Shown here one piece after another: positions 24,182-32,616 of a DNA stretch of 64,000 nt. The stretch lies in the NCBI RefSeq assembly GCF_000619945.1, contig NZ_JHVC01000001.1, positions 620,001 through 684,000 of the forward strand. The letters are read 5' to 3'. Each line of letters opens with the position of its first letter. Position 1 is the first letter of the stretch. A program made the translations under genes and the position numbers. The notes under the pieces are model-generated. The model was not told the DNA's origin, searched no databases, and was given only the letters and a program-made list of their open reading frames with translations. The stretch comes from Clostridium lundense DSM 17049 (GTDB lineage Bacteria > Bacillota > Clostridia > Clostridiales > Clostridiaceae).

Positions 24182-24529
24182 ATGGATAAAAGAATTGAGA
24201 TTTCAATATTATTAGATTTTTATGGAATACTTTTAACAGAAAAACAAAGAAAGATCATGAACTTATATTATAATGAAGACTTTTCTTTAGCAGAAATATC
24301 AGAGCATACTAATACTAGTAGGCAAGCGATTTATGATTTGATAAAGCGATGCAATAAACAATTATTAGAGTATGAAGAAAAGTTACAACTAATGAATAAA
24401 GATGATAAGATACAAAAGGCTAAACAGTGTTCCTTAAATAAGATAAAGCTTTTAGAGGAAAATTGTAAAGATACAAATTGTTTAAATATAGTTTATGAGT
24501 TAAAAGATGAATTAATGAATAATTTTTAG
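24182..24529 (+). CDS. ylxM: YlxM-family DNA-binding protein (UPF0122)
   Basis: A 115-residue protein with a sigma-factor region-4-like helix-turn-helix: LLTEKQRKIMNLYYNEDFSL, then AEISEHTNTSRQAIYDLI. UPF0122/YlxM proteins precede ffh in nearly all Firmicutes; in Streptococcus the homologue modulates SRP GTPase activity. ATG 24182 gives the typical MDKRIEISILLDFYG beginning even though the ribosome site is distant. ffh starts 10 bases after the stop. The helix-turn-helix suggests nucleic acid binding; the target is unknown. Confidence 0.92.
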   Translation: MDKRIEISILLDFYGILLTEKQRKIMNLYYNEDFSLAEISEHTNTSRQAIYDLIKRCNKQLLEYEEKLQLMNKDDKIQKAKQCSLNKIKLLEENCKDTNCLNIVYELKDELMNNF

Positions 24530-24539
24530 GAGGATAATT

Positions 24540-25895
24540 ATGGCTTTTGAAGGATTAACCTCTAAGCTGCAAGAGACCCTTAAAAAACTTAAAGGAAAAG
24601 GTAAGCTTTCAGAAAAAGATATTAAAGAGGCTATGAGAGAAGTTAAACTTGCACTTTTAGAAGCTGATGTAAACTTTAAGATAGTTAAGGATTTTATTAA
24701 AAATGTCAGTGAAAAGTGCACTGGTAAAGAGGTCTTAGAAAGTCTTACTCCAGCACAACAGGTAATTAAGATAGTTAATGAAGAACTTATACAGTTAATG
24801 GGCAGTAAAGAAAGTGAAATTAATTTTGCTCAAAACGGTATGACAGTTATTATGTTAGTGGGTCTTCAGGGAGCAGGTAAAACTACCATGGCTGGTAAAT
24901 TGGCTCTACAGCTTAGAAAAAAGAATAAAAGACCTTTGCTTGTGGCTTGTGATATTTACAGACCAGCGGCAATAAAGCAATTACAAGTAGTTGGAAGTGG
25001 AATTGATGTTCCAGTATTTACATTAGGTGATAAGGTAAGTCCTGTGGATATTTCAAAGGCTGCTATAAAGCATGCCAAAGATAATAATAATAATGTAGTA
25101 ATAATCGATACCGCCGGAAGACTTCATATAGATGAAGAACTTATGGATGAGTTGAAGAACATAAAAGAGAATGTTCAGCCAAATGAAATACTTTTAGTAG
25201 TAGATTCAATGACTGGACAGGATGCAGTTAATGTAGCAGAGAGTTTTAATTCACAGCTGGATATTACTGGAGTTGTATTAACAAAATTAGATGGTGATAC
25301 TAGAGGTGGAGCGGCATTATCTATAAAAGCTATGACAGGAAAGCCAATAAAATTTGCTGGTGTTGGAGAAAAGATGAATGATTTTGAAGTCTTTCATCCA
25401 GACAGAATGGCTTCTAGAATTCTTGGTATGGGTGATGTACTTACGCTTATTGAAAAGGCTCAGCAGGCTATTGATGAAGAAGAAGCACAAAAACTTGGAA
25501 GTCGTATGATGAACCAAGAATTCAACTTTGAAGATTTCTTAGCTGCTATGCAGCAAATGAAAAAGTTAGGACCTTTAAATAAAATTATGGAGATGCTTCC
25601 AGGAGTTAATTCAAAGGAGCTTCAAGGTGTTGATTTAAGTCAAGGTGAAAAAGAATTGAAAAGAATTGAAGCAATAATCAACTCTATGACAGTAAAGGAA
25701 AGAAGAAATGCGTCATTAGTAAGTGGTTCTCCTTCAAGAAAAAAGAGAATTGCAAATGGTTCAGGTACAACTATACAACAGGTGAATAAAATCTTAAAGG
25801 ATTTTGAAAATATGAAAAAAATGATGAAACAAATGAAGGGAATGCAAAAAGGCTTCTCGAAGAAAAAAGGTTTATTTGGTAAATTACCATTTTAA
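24540..25895 (+). CDS. ffh: Signal recognition particle protein Ffh
   Basis: SRP54 GTPase that binds signal sequences of nascent membrane proteins together with 4.5S/6S RNA. The 451-residue product has the N domain, then the G domain with GLQGAGKTT near residue 107, CDIYRPAAIKQL, DTAGRLHIDEELMDEL, and TKLDGDTRGG. The M domain (from about 300) ends in Met-rich MKKMMKQMKGMQKGFSKKKG, the signal and RNA-binding surface. ATG 24540 follows AGGAGG. rpsP follows 35 bases later and probably shares the transcript. Confidence 0.98.
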   Translation: MAFEGLTSKLQETLKKLKGKGKLSEKDIKEAMREVKLALLEADVNFKIVKDFIKNVSEKCTGKEVLESLTPAQQVIKIVNEELIQLMGSKESEINFAQNGMTVIMLVGLQGAGKTTMAGKLALQLRKKNKRPLLVACDIYRPAAIKQLQVVGSGIDVPVFTLGDKVSPVDISKAAIKHAKDNNNNVVIIDTAGRLHIDEELMDELKNIKENVQPNEILLVVDSMTGQDAVNVAESFNSQLDITGVVLTKLDGDTRGGAALSIKAMTGKPIKFAGVGEKMNDFEVFHPDRMASRILGMGDVLTLIEKAQQAIDEEEAQKLGSRMMNQEFNFEDFLAAMQQMKKLGPLNKIMEMLPGVNSKELQGVDLSQGEKELKRIEAIINSMTVKERRNASLVSGSPSRKKRIANGSGTTIQQVNKILKDFENMKKMMKQMKGMQKGFSKKKGLFGKLPF

Positions 25896-25930
25896 TATAA
25901 ACTACATTATACTTAAAGGAGGTGAAAATA

Positions 25931-26188
25931 ATGGCAGTAAAGATAAGACTAAGAAGAATGGGTGCTAAGAAAGCTCCTTTCTACAGAGTAATAGTAGCAG
26001 ACTCAAGATCTCCAAGAGATGGAAGATTTATTGATGAAATAGGTTACTACAATCCAACAACTGAACCAACTACAATCAAAATAGATGAAGAAAAAGCAGT
26101 TGCTTGGGTAAAAAATGGTGCACAACCTACAGATATAGTTAAAAAGCTTTTTGAAAAGACTGGATTAAACGAAAAGCTTTCTAAATAA
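25931..26188 (+). CDS. rpsP: 30S ribosomal protein S16
   Basis: Small-subunit assembly protein. ATG 25931 follows AAGGAGGTG and gives 85 residues beginning MAVKIRLRRMGAKKAPFYR, the normal length and start; an in-frame GTG at 25922 lies in the ribosome site. The segments YRVIVADSRSPRDGRFI and GYYNP are family marks. Followed by khpA at 17 bases, the standard rpsP-khpA-rimM-trmD-rplS order. Confidence 0.97.
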   Translation: MAVKIRLRRMGAKKAPFYRVIVADSRSPRDGRFIDEIGYYNPTTEPTTIKIDEEKAVAWVKNGAQPTDIVKKLFEKTGLNEKLSK

Positions 26189-26205
26189 TTTGGGGGGTGT
26201 AGGAC

Positions 26206-26433
26206 ATGAAAGAATTAGTAGAGATTATTGCTAAGTCTCTAGTGGATAACCCTAACATGGTTCAAGTTAATGAGATTACTGGAGAGCAATCCATTATACT
26301 TGAATTAAAGGTTGCGCCAGAAGACATGGGAAAAGTAATTGGAAAACAGGGAAGAATAGCAAAAGCTATTAGAACTGTTGTAAAAGCAGCGGCAATCAAA
26401 GAAAATAAGAGAGTTGTTGTGGAAATAATATAA
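26206..26433 (+). CDS. khpA: KH-domain RNA-binding protein KhpA (YlqC)
   Basis: A 75-residue single KH-domain protein with the GxxG loop GKQGRIAKAIRTVVKAAA. In Streptococcus KhpA pairs with KhpB (Jag/EloR) and binds many RNAs, affecting cell elongation and division. ATG 26206 follows GGGGGGTG. It sits between rpsP and rimM in the usual order, but a perfect terminator hairpin lies directly after its stop, so expression of rimM-trmD-rplS may be reduced or separately controlled. Confidence 0.95.
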   Translation: MKELVEIIAKSLVDNPNMVQVNEITGEQSIILELKVAPEDMGKVIGKQGRIAKAIRTVVKAAAIKENKRVVVEII

Positions 26434-26434
26434 G

Positions 26435-26465
26435 AAAAGAGTTAGGCGCTGCCTAACTCTTTTTT
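26435..26465 (+). terminator. Terminator inside the rpsP-rplS cluster
   Basis: Thirteen-base stem (26435-26447 with 26451-26463), GCT loop and six following T. No new promoter is obvious in the 16 bases before rimM, so partial read-through is likely. Confidence 0.85.
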
Positions 26466-26481
26466 AAAAAGGAGAATTTAT

Positions 26482-26976
26482 ATGAAGGAATTTTTGAGTG
26501 TTGGACAGATTATAAATACCCATGGATTAAAAGGTGAGCTAAAAGTACACCCGTTAACTGATGATGTAAGAAGATTTAGGCAGTTAAAGAAGATATATAT
26601 TAATGGTGAAGAAAGAATTATTAGTTGGTGTAAATTCCAAAATGACAAAGTAATTCTTAAAATAGATGGTATAGATTCTATAGAAGATGCTATGAAATAT
26701 AAAAATAAATATTTAGAGGTATCTAGAGAAGATGCAGTAAATCTTCCAGAAGGAAGATATTTTATAGCAGATTTAATAGGATGTGTTGTATATGACGAAT
26801 TGGGTGAAGATCTAGGAACTATTTTCGATGTTATACAAACAAAAAGCAATGATGTGTATTGGATAAAGGGAAAAAAGGAATTGCTAGTTCCAGTTTTAAA
26901 GACAATTGTGGTTAATGTAGATATAGAAGAAAGAAAAATTATAATAAAGCCGGTAAAAGAATGGATGTCAGAATAG
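26482..26976 (+). CDS. rimM: Ribosome maturation factor RimM
   Basis: Binds S19 and assists 30S head assembly. The 164-residue product has the N-terminal RimM barrel (VGQIINTHGLKGELKVHPLT, at residues 6-25) and a C-terminal PRC-barrel with DLIGCVVYDELGEDLGTI and ELLVPVLKTIV. Length is normal. ATG 26482 follows AAGGAG. The 3' end overlaps trmD by 16 bases, so trmD translation is coupled. Confidence 0.96.
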   Translation: MKEFLSVGQIINTHGLKGELKVHPLTDDVRRFRQLKKIYINGEERIISWCKFQNDKVILKIDGIDSIEDAMKYKNKYLEVSREDAVNLPEGRYFIADLIGCVVYDELGEDLGTIFDVIQTKSNDVYWIKGKKELLVPVLKTIVVNVDIEERKIIIKPVKEWMSE

Positions 26977-27689
26977 AAATTCTTACCCTTTTTCCTGAAA
27001 TGTTTGACATATTTAACCACAGTATAATAGGTAGAGCTATAGAAAAGGAAATACTAAATATAAATACAATTAATATTAGAGATTTTACATTGGATAAACA
27101 TAGAAAAGTAGATGATTACCCTTATGGTGGAGGGGCTGGCATGGTGATGGCAGCACAACCTATTGTAGATTCTATAGATCATGTAAAAAAGACTAATAAA
27201 GGTAAAGTTATTTTTTTGGGACCAAGAGGTAAAACTTTCAATCAGCAAATGGCCAAGGAATTGTCTAAAGAGAAAGAATTGATTTTTTTATGTGGACATT
27301 ATGAGGGCATAGATGAAAGAGTTTATAAACACATTGACTTAGAAATATCTTTAGGGGATTTTGTGTTAACTGGGGGAGAAATGGCGTGTATACCAATTAT
27401 AGATAGCATATGCAGGCTAGTACCAGGTGTTTTAGGAAAAAGTGAAAGTTTTATGGAAGAATCTTTTTATGAAGGGGTTCTAGAATATCCTCAATACACA
27501 AGACCAGAAGATTTTAGAGGAGAGAAGGTACCAGACATAATAATATCTGGACACCATGAAAACATAAGAAAATGGAGAAGAAGAGAGTCTCTAAAGATTA
27601 CTATGGAGAGAAGACCAGATTTATTTGAAAAATTAAATTTAACAGAAGAAGATAAAAAATTATTGAAAGAAATTAATAAAAAATTGTAG
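26961..27689 (+). CDS. trmD: tRNA (guanine(37)-N1)-methyltransferase
   Basis: Methylates G37 next to the anticodon to prevent frameshifting. A SPOUT-fold enzyme of 242 residues beginning MDVRIEILTLFPEMF. The knotted SAM-binding region shows LFLCGHYEGIDERV-type LCGHYEGIDERV and EISLGDFVLTGGE, and the tail has PDIIISGHHENIRKWRR. ATG 26961 lies inside rimM. The gene is followed by the rplS leader. All motifs are intact. Confidence 0.97.
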   Translation: MDVRIEILTLFPEMFDIFNHSIIGRAIEKEILNINTINIRDFTLDKHRKVDDYPYGGGAGMVMAAQPIVDSIDHVKKTNKGKVIFLGPRGKTFNQQMAKELSKEKELIFLCGHYEGIDERVYKHIDLEISLGDFVLTGGEMACIPIIDSICRLVPGVLGKSESFMEESFYEGVLEYPQYTRPEDFRGEKVPDIIISGHHENIRKWRRRESLKITMERRPDLFEKLNLTEEDKKLLKEINKKL

Positions 27690-27729
27690 ATGGATATTGA
27701 AAAATATAGATACATATGATAGAATTAAC

Positions 27730-27800
27730 TTCGTGCTAGTACGGGCGTTCCTCTGTAACTATACATAGTGCATGAACGTCAAATAACGATGAGGAGGGAA
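27730..27800 (+). promoter_or_regulatory. Candidate L19 leader RNA upstream of rplS
   Basis: GGCGTTC (27744-27750) pairs with GAACGTC (27774-27780), one G-U pair, and encloses a small ACTAT/ATAGT hairpin. The region lies directly before the GAGGAGGG site of rplS. Firmicutes have a known L19 leader at this location; matching to that family is by position and shape, not by search. Confidence 0.5.
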
Positions 27801-27807
27801 TGCACAA

Positions 27808-28155
27808 ATGTTAGAAGTAATTAAAGCTATAGAAGCAGAACAGATCAGAACAGATTTACCTGAATTCAATGTTGGAGACACTGTTAAGGTGTATGTAAAA
27901 ATCAAAGAAGGAACTAGAGAAAGAGTTCAGATGTTCGAAGGAACAGTTTTAAAGAGACAAAATGGTGGTTTAAGAGAAACATTTACAGTAAGAAGAGTTG
28001 CTTATGGAGTAGGTGTTGAAAGAACATTCCCAGTTAATGCGCCAACATTAGAAAAAATCGAAGTAGTAAGAAGAGGTAAGGTAAGAAGAGCTAAGTTATT
28101 CTATTTAAGAGATAGAGTAGGTAAAGCTGCAAAAGTTAAAGAAATATTGAGATAA
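27808..28155 (+). CDS. rplS: 50S ribosomal protein L19
   Basis: Large-subunit protein at the 30S-50S interface. The 115-residue product contains FNVGDTVKVYVKIKEGTRER, VQMFEGTVL, GVGVERTFPVN and the C-terminal RRGKVRRAKLFYLR, all typical. ATG 27808 follows GAGGAGGG. It closes the rimM-trmD-rplS group with a terminator, and a folded leader precedes it. Confidence 0.97.
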   Translation: MLEVIKAIEAEQIRTDLPEFNVGDTVKVYVKIKEGTRERVQMFEGTVLKRQNGGLRETFTVRRVAYGVGVERTFPVNAPTLEKIEVVRRGKVRRAKLFYLRDRVGKAAKVKEILR

Positions 28156-28184
28156 AAAAATGGGGCTTTTTAGTCCCTTTTTTT
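28154..28184 (+). terminator. Terminator after rplS
   Basis: GGGGCT and AGTCCC form the core of a stem flanked by A and T tracts, with a TTTT loop; it begins at the rplS stop codon. Confidence 0.75.
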
Positions 28185-28208
28185 ACATATATAGGGATGG
28201 TGATTACT

Positions 28209-28742
28209 GTGGTAAAAGAGTTAGTAGAATTAGGTAAATCAATTTTATTTGCAATAGTAGCAGCGTTTTTGATCATAACATTTGTTTTTGAAACAGTTCA
28301 AGTTGACGGTTTGTCCATGTATCCCACATTACATAACAAAGATAGGCTTATAGTAGAGAAAGTTTCATATTATTTTAGAAAACCAAAGCCAGGAGATGTT
28401 GTAGTAATAAAATATCCAGCAGATCCTAAAGAAAAATTTATAAAAAGAGTAATTGCTGTAGGTGGAGAAAAAGTTAGAGTTGAAAATAATAAGGTGTATG
28501 TGAATGGAAAAGCCTTAGAAGAGGATTATATATTTGAACAAAGAATGCAGGACTATCCAGAAGTAATAGTACCAGAGAATACTATATTTGTTATGGGAGA
28601 CAATAGAAATAATAGTTTGGATAGTAGAGATGAAAGAGTGGGCTTTGTTAAATATAATATGGTAGTAGGAAGAGCTGCGCTTAGAATATATCCATTTAGT
28701 AGTTTTGGAAAATTTACTTCCCAAAGAGTTAATTTACAATGA
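28209..28742 (+). CDS. lepB: Signal peptidase I
   Basis: Membrane protease that removes signal peptides from exported proteins. The preferred start is GTG 28209, after the GGGATGGTGAT site, giving 177 residues; ATG 28197 lies within that site. A single N-terminal helix (about 10-28, ILFAIVAAFLIITFVF) is followed by the catalytic serine in GLSMYPTL (about Ser36), the catalytic lysine in FIKRVIAVGGE, and MGDNRNNSLDSR. Length fits the Gram-positive Sip type. It follows a terminator, and rbgA follows 35 bases later. Confidence 0.96.
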   Translation: MVKELVELGKSILFAIVAAFLIITFVFETVQVDGLSMYPTLHNKDRLIVEKVSYYFRKPKPGDVVVIKYPADPKEKFIKRVIAVGGEKVRVENNKVYVNGKALEEDYIFEQRMQDYPEVIVPENTIFVMGDNRNNSLDSRDERVGFVKYNMVVGRAALRIYPFSSFGKFTSQRVNLQ

Positions 28743-28777
28743 TAATTTAGATAAGTGTTAGAAAGGATAGATAAGTT

Positions 28778-29620
28778 ATGGCAATAAATTGGTTTCCAGG
28801 TCACATGGCTAAAACAAGACGTGAAATAAAGGAAAATTTAAAATTAGTAGATGCGGTAATTGAAATAAGAGATGCTAGGATTGTAAAATCTAGTGCAAAT
28901 CCAGATATAGAGGAAATATGTGGTGGAAAACCAAGAATTATTTTATTAAATAAAAGTGATCTTAGTGAAAAGAAGGTTACAAATGATTGGATTAAGGAAC
29001 TAACAAAAGAAAATATAAAAGTACTATCTGTTAACTGTGTAAGTGGTGAGGGAATAAAAAATATAAAGCCAGTTTTAGATGAGCTTTTAAAAGAAAAACA
29101 TGAAAGATATAAAAATAAAGGATTAGTAAAATTTACAGATAGAGTAATGGTAGTGGGGATTCCTAATGTAGGAAAGTCCTCTTTTATAAATAAGATGGCA
29201 AAAAATAATATAGCCAAAACAGGAGATAGACCAGGAGTTACAAAGAGTAAGCAGTGGATAAAGACTAAGATAGGTATTGAGTTAATGGATACTCCAGGTG
29301 TATTATGGCCTAAGTTTGAGGACGAAGTTGTAGGATTGAATTTGGCTTTTACAGGAGCTATAAAAGATGAAATTATGGATATAGAAACTTTAGCCTTAAG
29401 GTTAATAGAAAGGCTTCAAAATGATTATCCTGAGCAACTAAAGGAAAGATATAAGCTCACAGAGTTAGATGAGAATCCTCTCCTTAATATGGAGAATATA
29501 GGAAGAAAAAGAGGAGCTGTTATAGCAAGAGGAGAAATAGATTATAACAGAGTAGCAATTATGCTTATGGATGAATTTAGAGGAGGAAAATTAGGAAATA
29601 TATCCCTTGAAAGACCATAG
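28778..29620 (+). CDS. rbgA: Ribosome biogenesis GTPase RbgA (YlqF)
   Basis: Circularly permuted GTPase needed for late 50S assembly (incorporation of L16, L27 and L36 in B. subtilis). The 280-residue product starts MAINWFPGHMAKTRREI and shows permuted motif order: NKSD (G4) near 60, then GIPNVGKSS (G1) near 126, GVTK (G2), and DTPG (G3) near 170. The C-terminal domain is the RNA-binding ANTAR-like part. ATG 28778 follows AAAGGAT. rnhB comes next, as in B. subtilis. Confidence 0.96.
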   Translation: MAINWFPGHMAKTRREIKENLKLVDAVIEIRDARIVKSSANPDIEEICGGKPRIILLNKSDLSEKKVTNDWIKELTKENIKVLSVNCVSGEGIKNIKPVLDELLKEKHERYKNKGLVKFTDRVMVVGIPNVGKSSFINKMAKNNIAKTGDRPGVTKSKQWIKTKIGIELMDTPGVLWPKFEDEVVGLNLAFTGAIKDEIMDIETLALRLIERLQNDYPEQLKERYKLTELDENPLLNMENIGRKRGAVIARGEIDYNRVAIMLMDEFRGGKLGNISLERP

Positions 29621-29650
29621 CAATCCTTAATAGAGAAGGTGTATTAATTG

Positions 29651-30493
29651 ATGAACTTAGAAGAAATAGTGGATGATTTACCAATATCTGATATGAAATT
29701 TTTAGATATAAAAAATGTTATTCTTGGTATAGAAAAGGAATATTCTGTAGAAAAAAAGAATATTATAATGAATTTAGTAAATAACTTAAAAGAAGATAAT
29801 AGAAAAAATGTACAGGGATTATCAGATAGAATCTTAAAGTTTATACAAAAAAATGATGAAGAAATAAATAGAGTTATGAAAATGTATGATTTTGATAGCT
29901 CTTTTGGAAAATATAATTATTTAGCAGGAGTAGATGAGGTAGGAAGAGGTCCTCTAGCTGGTCCTATAGTAGCTGCTTCTGTTGTATTAAATTTAGATTA
30001 CAATAATGATAAAGATTTAATACTAGGAATAAAGGATTCAAAAAAGCTTACAGCTAAATCAAGAGAAGAATTATCAGAAATAATTAAAAGTAAAGCACTA
30101 TACTATAATATAGTAGAAATAGATAATAATCAAATAGATAATAAGGGAATAGCTTGGTGTAATAATGAAGTTTTAAAAAGAGCTGCTATTAACCTTCCTA
30201 TACGTCCTGATATGGTTTTATCAGATGGATATGCTGTAAAGGGTATAGGATTAAAAAATGAATTTATAATAAAAGGTGATAGCAAGAGTGCATCCATTGC
30301 CTGTGCTTCTATTATAGCAAAGGTATATAGGGATAAAAAAATGGAAGAATATTCAAAATTATACACTTACTATGGCTTTGAAAAAAATGCAGGATATGGA
30401 ACCGCTGAACATATAGAAGGTTTAAAAAAATATGGGCCATCACCTTTACATAGAACTAGCTTTCTTAAAAATATACTTTCAAATATACTTTAA
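29651..30493 (+). CDS. rnhB: Ribonuclease HII
   Basis: Removes ribonucleotides embedded in DNA and RNA of hybrids. The chosen ATG 29651 gives 280 residues; a TTG three bases upstream is an equal-frame alternative. An N-terminal extension of about 80 residues precedes the catalytic domain, as in other Firmicute RnhB proteins. The domain starts at YLAGVDEVGRGPLAGPIVAA with catalytic Asp and Glu, followed by GIKDSKKL and ASIIAKVYRD. The site GAGAAGGTG precedes it. The stop is three bases from the convergent yraN stop. Confidence 0.95.
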   Translation: MNLEEIVDDLPISDMKFLDIKNVILGIEKEYSVEKKNIIMNLVNNLKEDNRKNVQGLSDRILKFIQKNDEEINRVMKMYDFDSSFGKYNYLAGVDEVGRGPLAGPIVAASVVLNLDYNNDKDLILGIKDSKKLTAKSREELSEIIKSKALYYNIVEIDNNQIDNKGIAWCNNEVLKRAAINLPIRPDMVLSDGYAVKGIGLKNEFIIKGDSKSASIACASIIAKVYRDKKMEEYSKLYTYYGFEKNAGYGTAEHIEGLKKYGPSPLHRTSFLKNILSNIL

Positions 30494-30509
30494 AGATTAT
30501 ATTTGAAAG
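30476..30509. terminator. Inverted repeat shared by the 3' ends of rnhB and yraN
   Basis: CTTTCAAATATA (30476-30487) and TATATTTGAAAG (30498-30509) form a perfect 12-base stem across the convergent junction, inside both coding ends. T-tracts are poor, so it may act as RNA 3'-end protection or as a weak two-way terminator. Confidence 0.45.
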
Positions 30510-30865
30510 GCATCCTTTATTAATCTAATAGAGAAATCATTATTTTGATGGTTTAGTATTATTTCTATAACATCAAACCTAAAGTTGAATTTATAAAGTT
30601 TCTTTTTTAATATATACATTTGAGCAGTTTTATATATTTTATACTGTTTTATAAAGTTAACTGCCTCTCCAGGGGTACCATATAAGTTTCCATACCTAGA
30701 CTTTACTTCTATAAAACTTATATAATCCCCATCCTTTCCTATGAGGTCTATTTCACCTTGCTTACATCTGAAGTTTTTGTCTAATATAATGTATCCATTT
30801 TGAATTAAATAACTTTCAGCTAAATTTTCACCAAGATTTCCTATTTCTTTTTTGTAGGAATACAT
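30497..30865 (-). CDS. yraN: UPF0102/YraN-family nuclease-like protein
   Basis: A 122-residue protein of the UPF0102 family, with a restriction-endonuclease-like fold. It shows GNLGENLAESYLIQNGY, then KQGEIDLIGKDG and FIEVKSR, in the spacing of the E-(x)n-D-(x)n-ExK nuclease motif. The biological role in Firmicutes is not established. ATG 30865 is followed by the rest of the gene on the minus strand; it lies between rnhB and comM, where relatives have it in either orientation. It is convergent with rnhB. Confidence 0.92.
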   Translation of the reverse strand: MYSYKKEIGNLGENLAESYLIQNGYIILDKNFRCKQGEIDLIGKDGDYISFIEVKSRYGNLYGTPGEAVNFIKQYKIYKTAQMYILKKKLYKFNFRFDVIEIILNHQNNDFSIRLIKDAFQI

Positions 30866-30976
30866 AAATACTCTCCTCTCATTCTAAATAGAAAACATAT
30901 TTTGATTATATCCATATTATACTATAAATACTACTAGATAAGTTATTTTTATAAAAAAAGTAGACTGAAAATTTAG

Positions 30977-31004
30977 AAGCTTGTATAAATATACAAGCTT
31001 TTTT
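30977..31004 (+). terminator. Intrinsic terminator upstream of comM
   Basis: AAGCTTGTATA (30977-30987), two-base loop, TATACAAGCTT (30990-31000), then four more T. The T-tract favours the plus strand, so it may stop rnhB transcripts that cross yraN. Confidence 0.7.
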
Positions 31005-31099
31005 ATATAAAAATAAATAATATTAGTAAAAAACGGTCAATTTTGTATTTGTTCTTATAAAAATAGTTTTTTAGTCAAGAATCTAAAAGAGGTGATTTT

Positions 31100-32605
31100 A
31101 TGGCTATAAGAATTAATACTGCAACTTTTACAGGTATAGAAGGCGTAATGGTAAGTGTAGAAGTTGATATCAGTAGAGGATTACCATGCTTTAATATAGT
31201 TGGTATGGGAAATATTGCTGTAAAAGAGTCAAAAGAAAGAGTAAGAGCAGCAATTATAAATTCTGATTTTGAATTTCCAGTGGGAAGAATAGTGGTTAAT
31301 TTAGCTCCAGCAGATTTAAAAAAGGAGGGCTCATTATTTGATTTACCCATAGCTATTGGGATTCTATTAGCTACAAAGCAAATTCAAATTTTAGATATAG
31401 ATGAATATGTGATTATGGGTGAACTCTCATTGCTTGGAGAATTAAGAAAGATTAAAGGGGCTCTTTCTATAGTTATGGAGGGAATAAAAAAGGGGAAAAA
31501 TAACTTTATAGTGCCAATGGAAAATAAAGATGAATGTTCAATAATAGAACAGGCAAATATATATCCTTTAGAAAATTTAAAAGAAGTATCTTATTATTTG
31601 CAATATAAAGATCTGATTCCATATAAGAGAAAATATAAAGTAAAAAATGTAAATAAATATGCAGTAGATTTTTCTGAAGTTATTGGTCAAGAAAGTGCCA
31701 AAAGAGCAGTGGAGATAGCAGCAGCAGGAAATCATAATATAATGTTATTTGGACCACCAGGTACAGGGAAGACAATGATTGCTAAACGAATACCCACTAT
31801 ATTACCTGATATCACATATGAAGAGTCATTAGAATGCACAAAAATTTACAGTGTTTCAGGTGCATTAAAAGATACAGATGGGTTAATTACTAATCGTCCA
31901 TTTATAGATCCGCACCATACTGTATCAAAAATAGCTTTAGTGGGGGGAGGAATAAATTTAATGCCAGGAGAAATATCTTTAGCTCATAATGGAGTGCTAT
32001 TTTTAGATGAAATATTAGAATTTAATAAAAGGGTACTAGAATCCTTAAGAGGGCCATTGGAAGATAGAAAAATAAAGATAAGTAAGGCTTCAGGAAGTGT
32101 TGAGTATCCTTGCAATTTTATGTTAGTAGGGTCACTAAATCCATGCCCCTGCTCCAAAATTCCTTGCGAATGCTCGGAAATAGAAAAGAAAAGATATATA
32201 AATAAGTTATCTGGCCCATTGTTAGATAGAATAGACATTTATACTTCCTTAAGAAAATTAGAGTATAGTAATATAAAATGTAGAAAAAAAGGAGAAAGTT
32301 CTAAACATATAAAGAAAAGAATAGATTTAGCAAGAAATATTCAAAAAGATAGATTTCAAAATTATAACATATTAACCAATGGGGAGATGGGAAGTAGCCT
32401 AGCAATGAAATATTGCAATTTAACAAGTAAAGCTGAAAAGTTTATGGAGAATGTGTATAAAAAATTTAATTTTAGTACAAGAGTTTATACAAAAATATTA
32501 AAGGTTTCAAGGACAATTGCAGATTTAGATGGAAGAGAGAAAATAGAAGAATCAGACTTAATTGAGGCTATTCAATATAGAAGGTTTTTAAATAATATAG
32601 TTTAA
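31100..32605 (+). CDS. comM: ComM/YifB-family Mg-chelatase-like AAA+ ATPase
   Basis: In competent Gram-negative bacteria ComM is a hexameric branch-migration helicase for integrating transformed DNA; the clostridial role is inferred. The 501-residue product has the N-terminal ChlI domain starting MAIRINTATFTGIEGVMVSV, Walker A GPPGTGKT near residue 218, Walker B GVLFLDEILEF, SLNPCPC, and a C-terminal lid. Its position 11 bases before dprA, another transformation-linked gene, supports the call. ATG 31100 follows AAGAGGTG. Confidence 0.93.
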   Translation: MAIRINTATFTGIEGVMVSVEVDISRGLPCFNIVGMGNIAVKESKERVRAAIINSDFEFPVGRIVVNLAPADLKKEGSLFDLPIAIGILLATKQIQILDIDEYVIMGELSLLGELRKIKGALSIVMEGIKKGKNNFIVPMENKDECSIIEQANIYPLENLKEVSYYLQYKDLIPYKRKYKVKNVNKYAVDFSEVIGQESAKRAVEIAAAGNHNIMLFGPPGTGKTMIAKRIPTILPDITYEESLECTKIYSVSGALKDTDGLITNRPFIDPHHTVSKIALVGGGINLMPGEISLAHNGVLFLDEILEFNKRVLESLRGPLEDRKIKISKASGSVEYPCNFMLVGSLNPCPCSKIPCECSEIEKKRYINKLSGPLLDRIDIYTSLRKLEYSNIKCRKKGESSKHIKKRIDLARNIQKDRFQNYNILTNGEMGSSLAMKYCNLTSKAEKFMENVYKKFNFSTRVYTKILKVSRTIADLDGREKIEESDLIEAIQYRRFLNNIV

Positions 32606-32616
32606 GGAGAATTGCT

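Noticed and set aside
26478..27020. 180-codon minus-strand ORF over rimM and trmD
   Set aside because: Covers two intact essential genes in another frame; no promoter or ribosome site.
28801..29217. 138-codon minus-strand ORF inside rbgA
   Set aside because: Shadow frame caused by AT-rich codons; no independent support.
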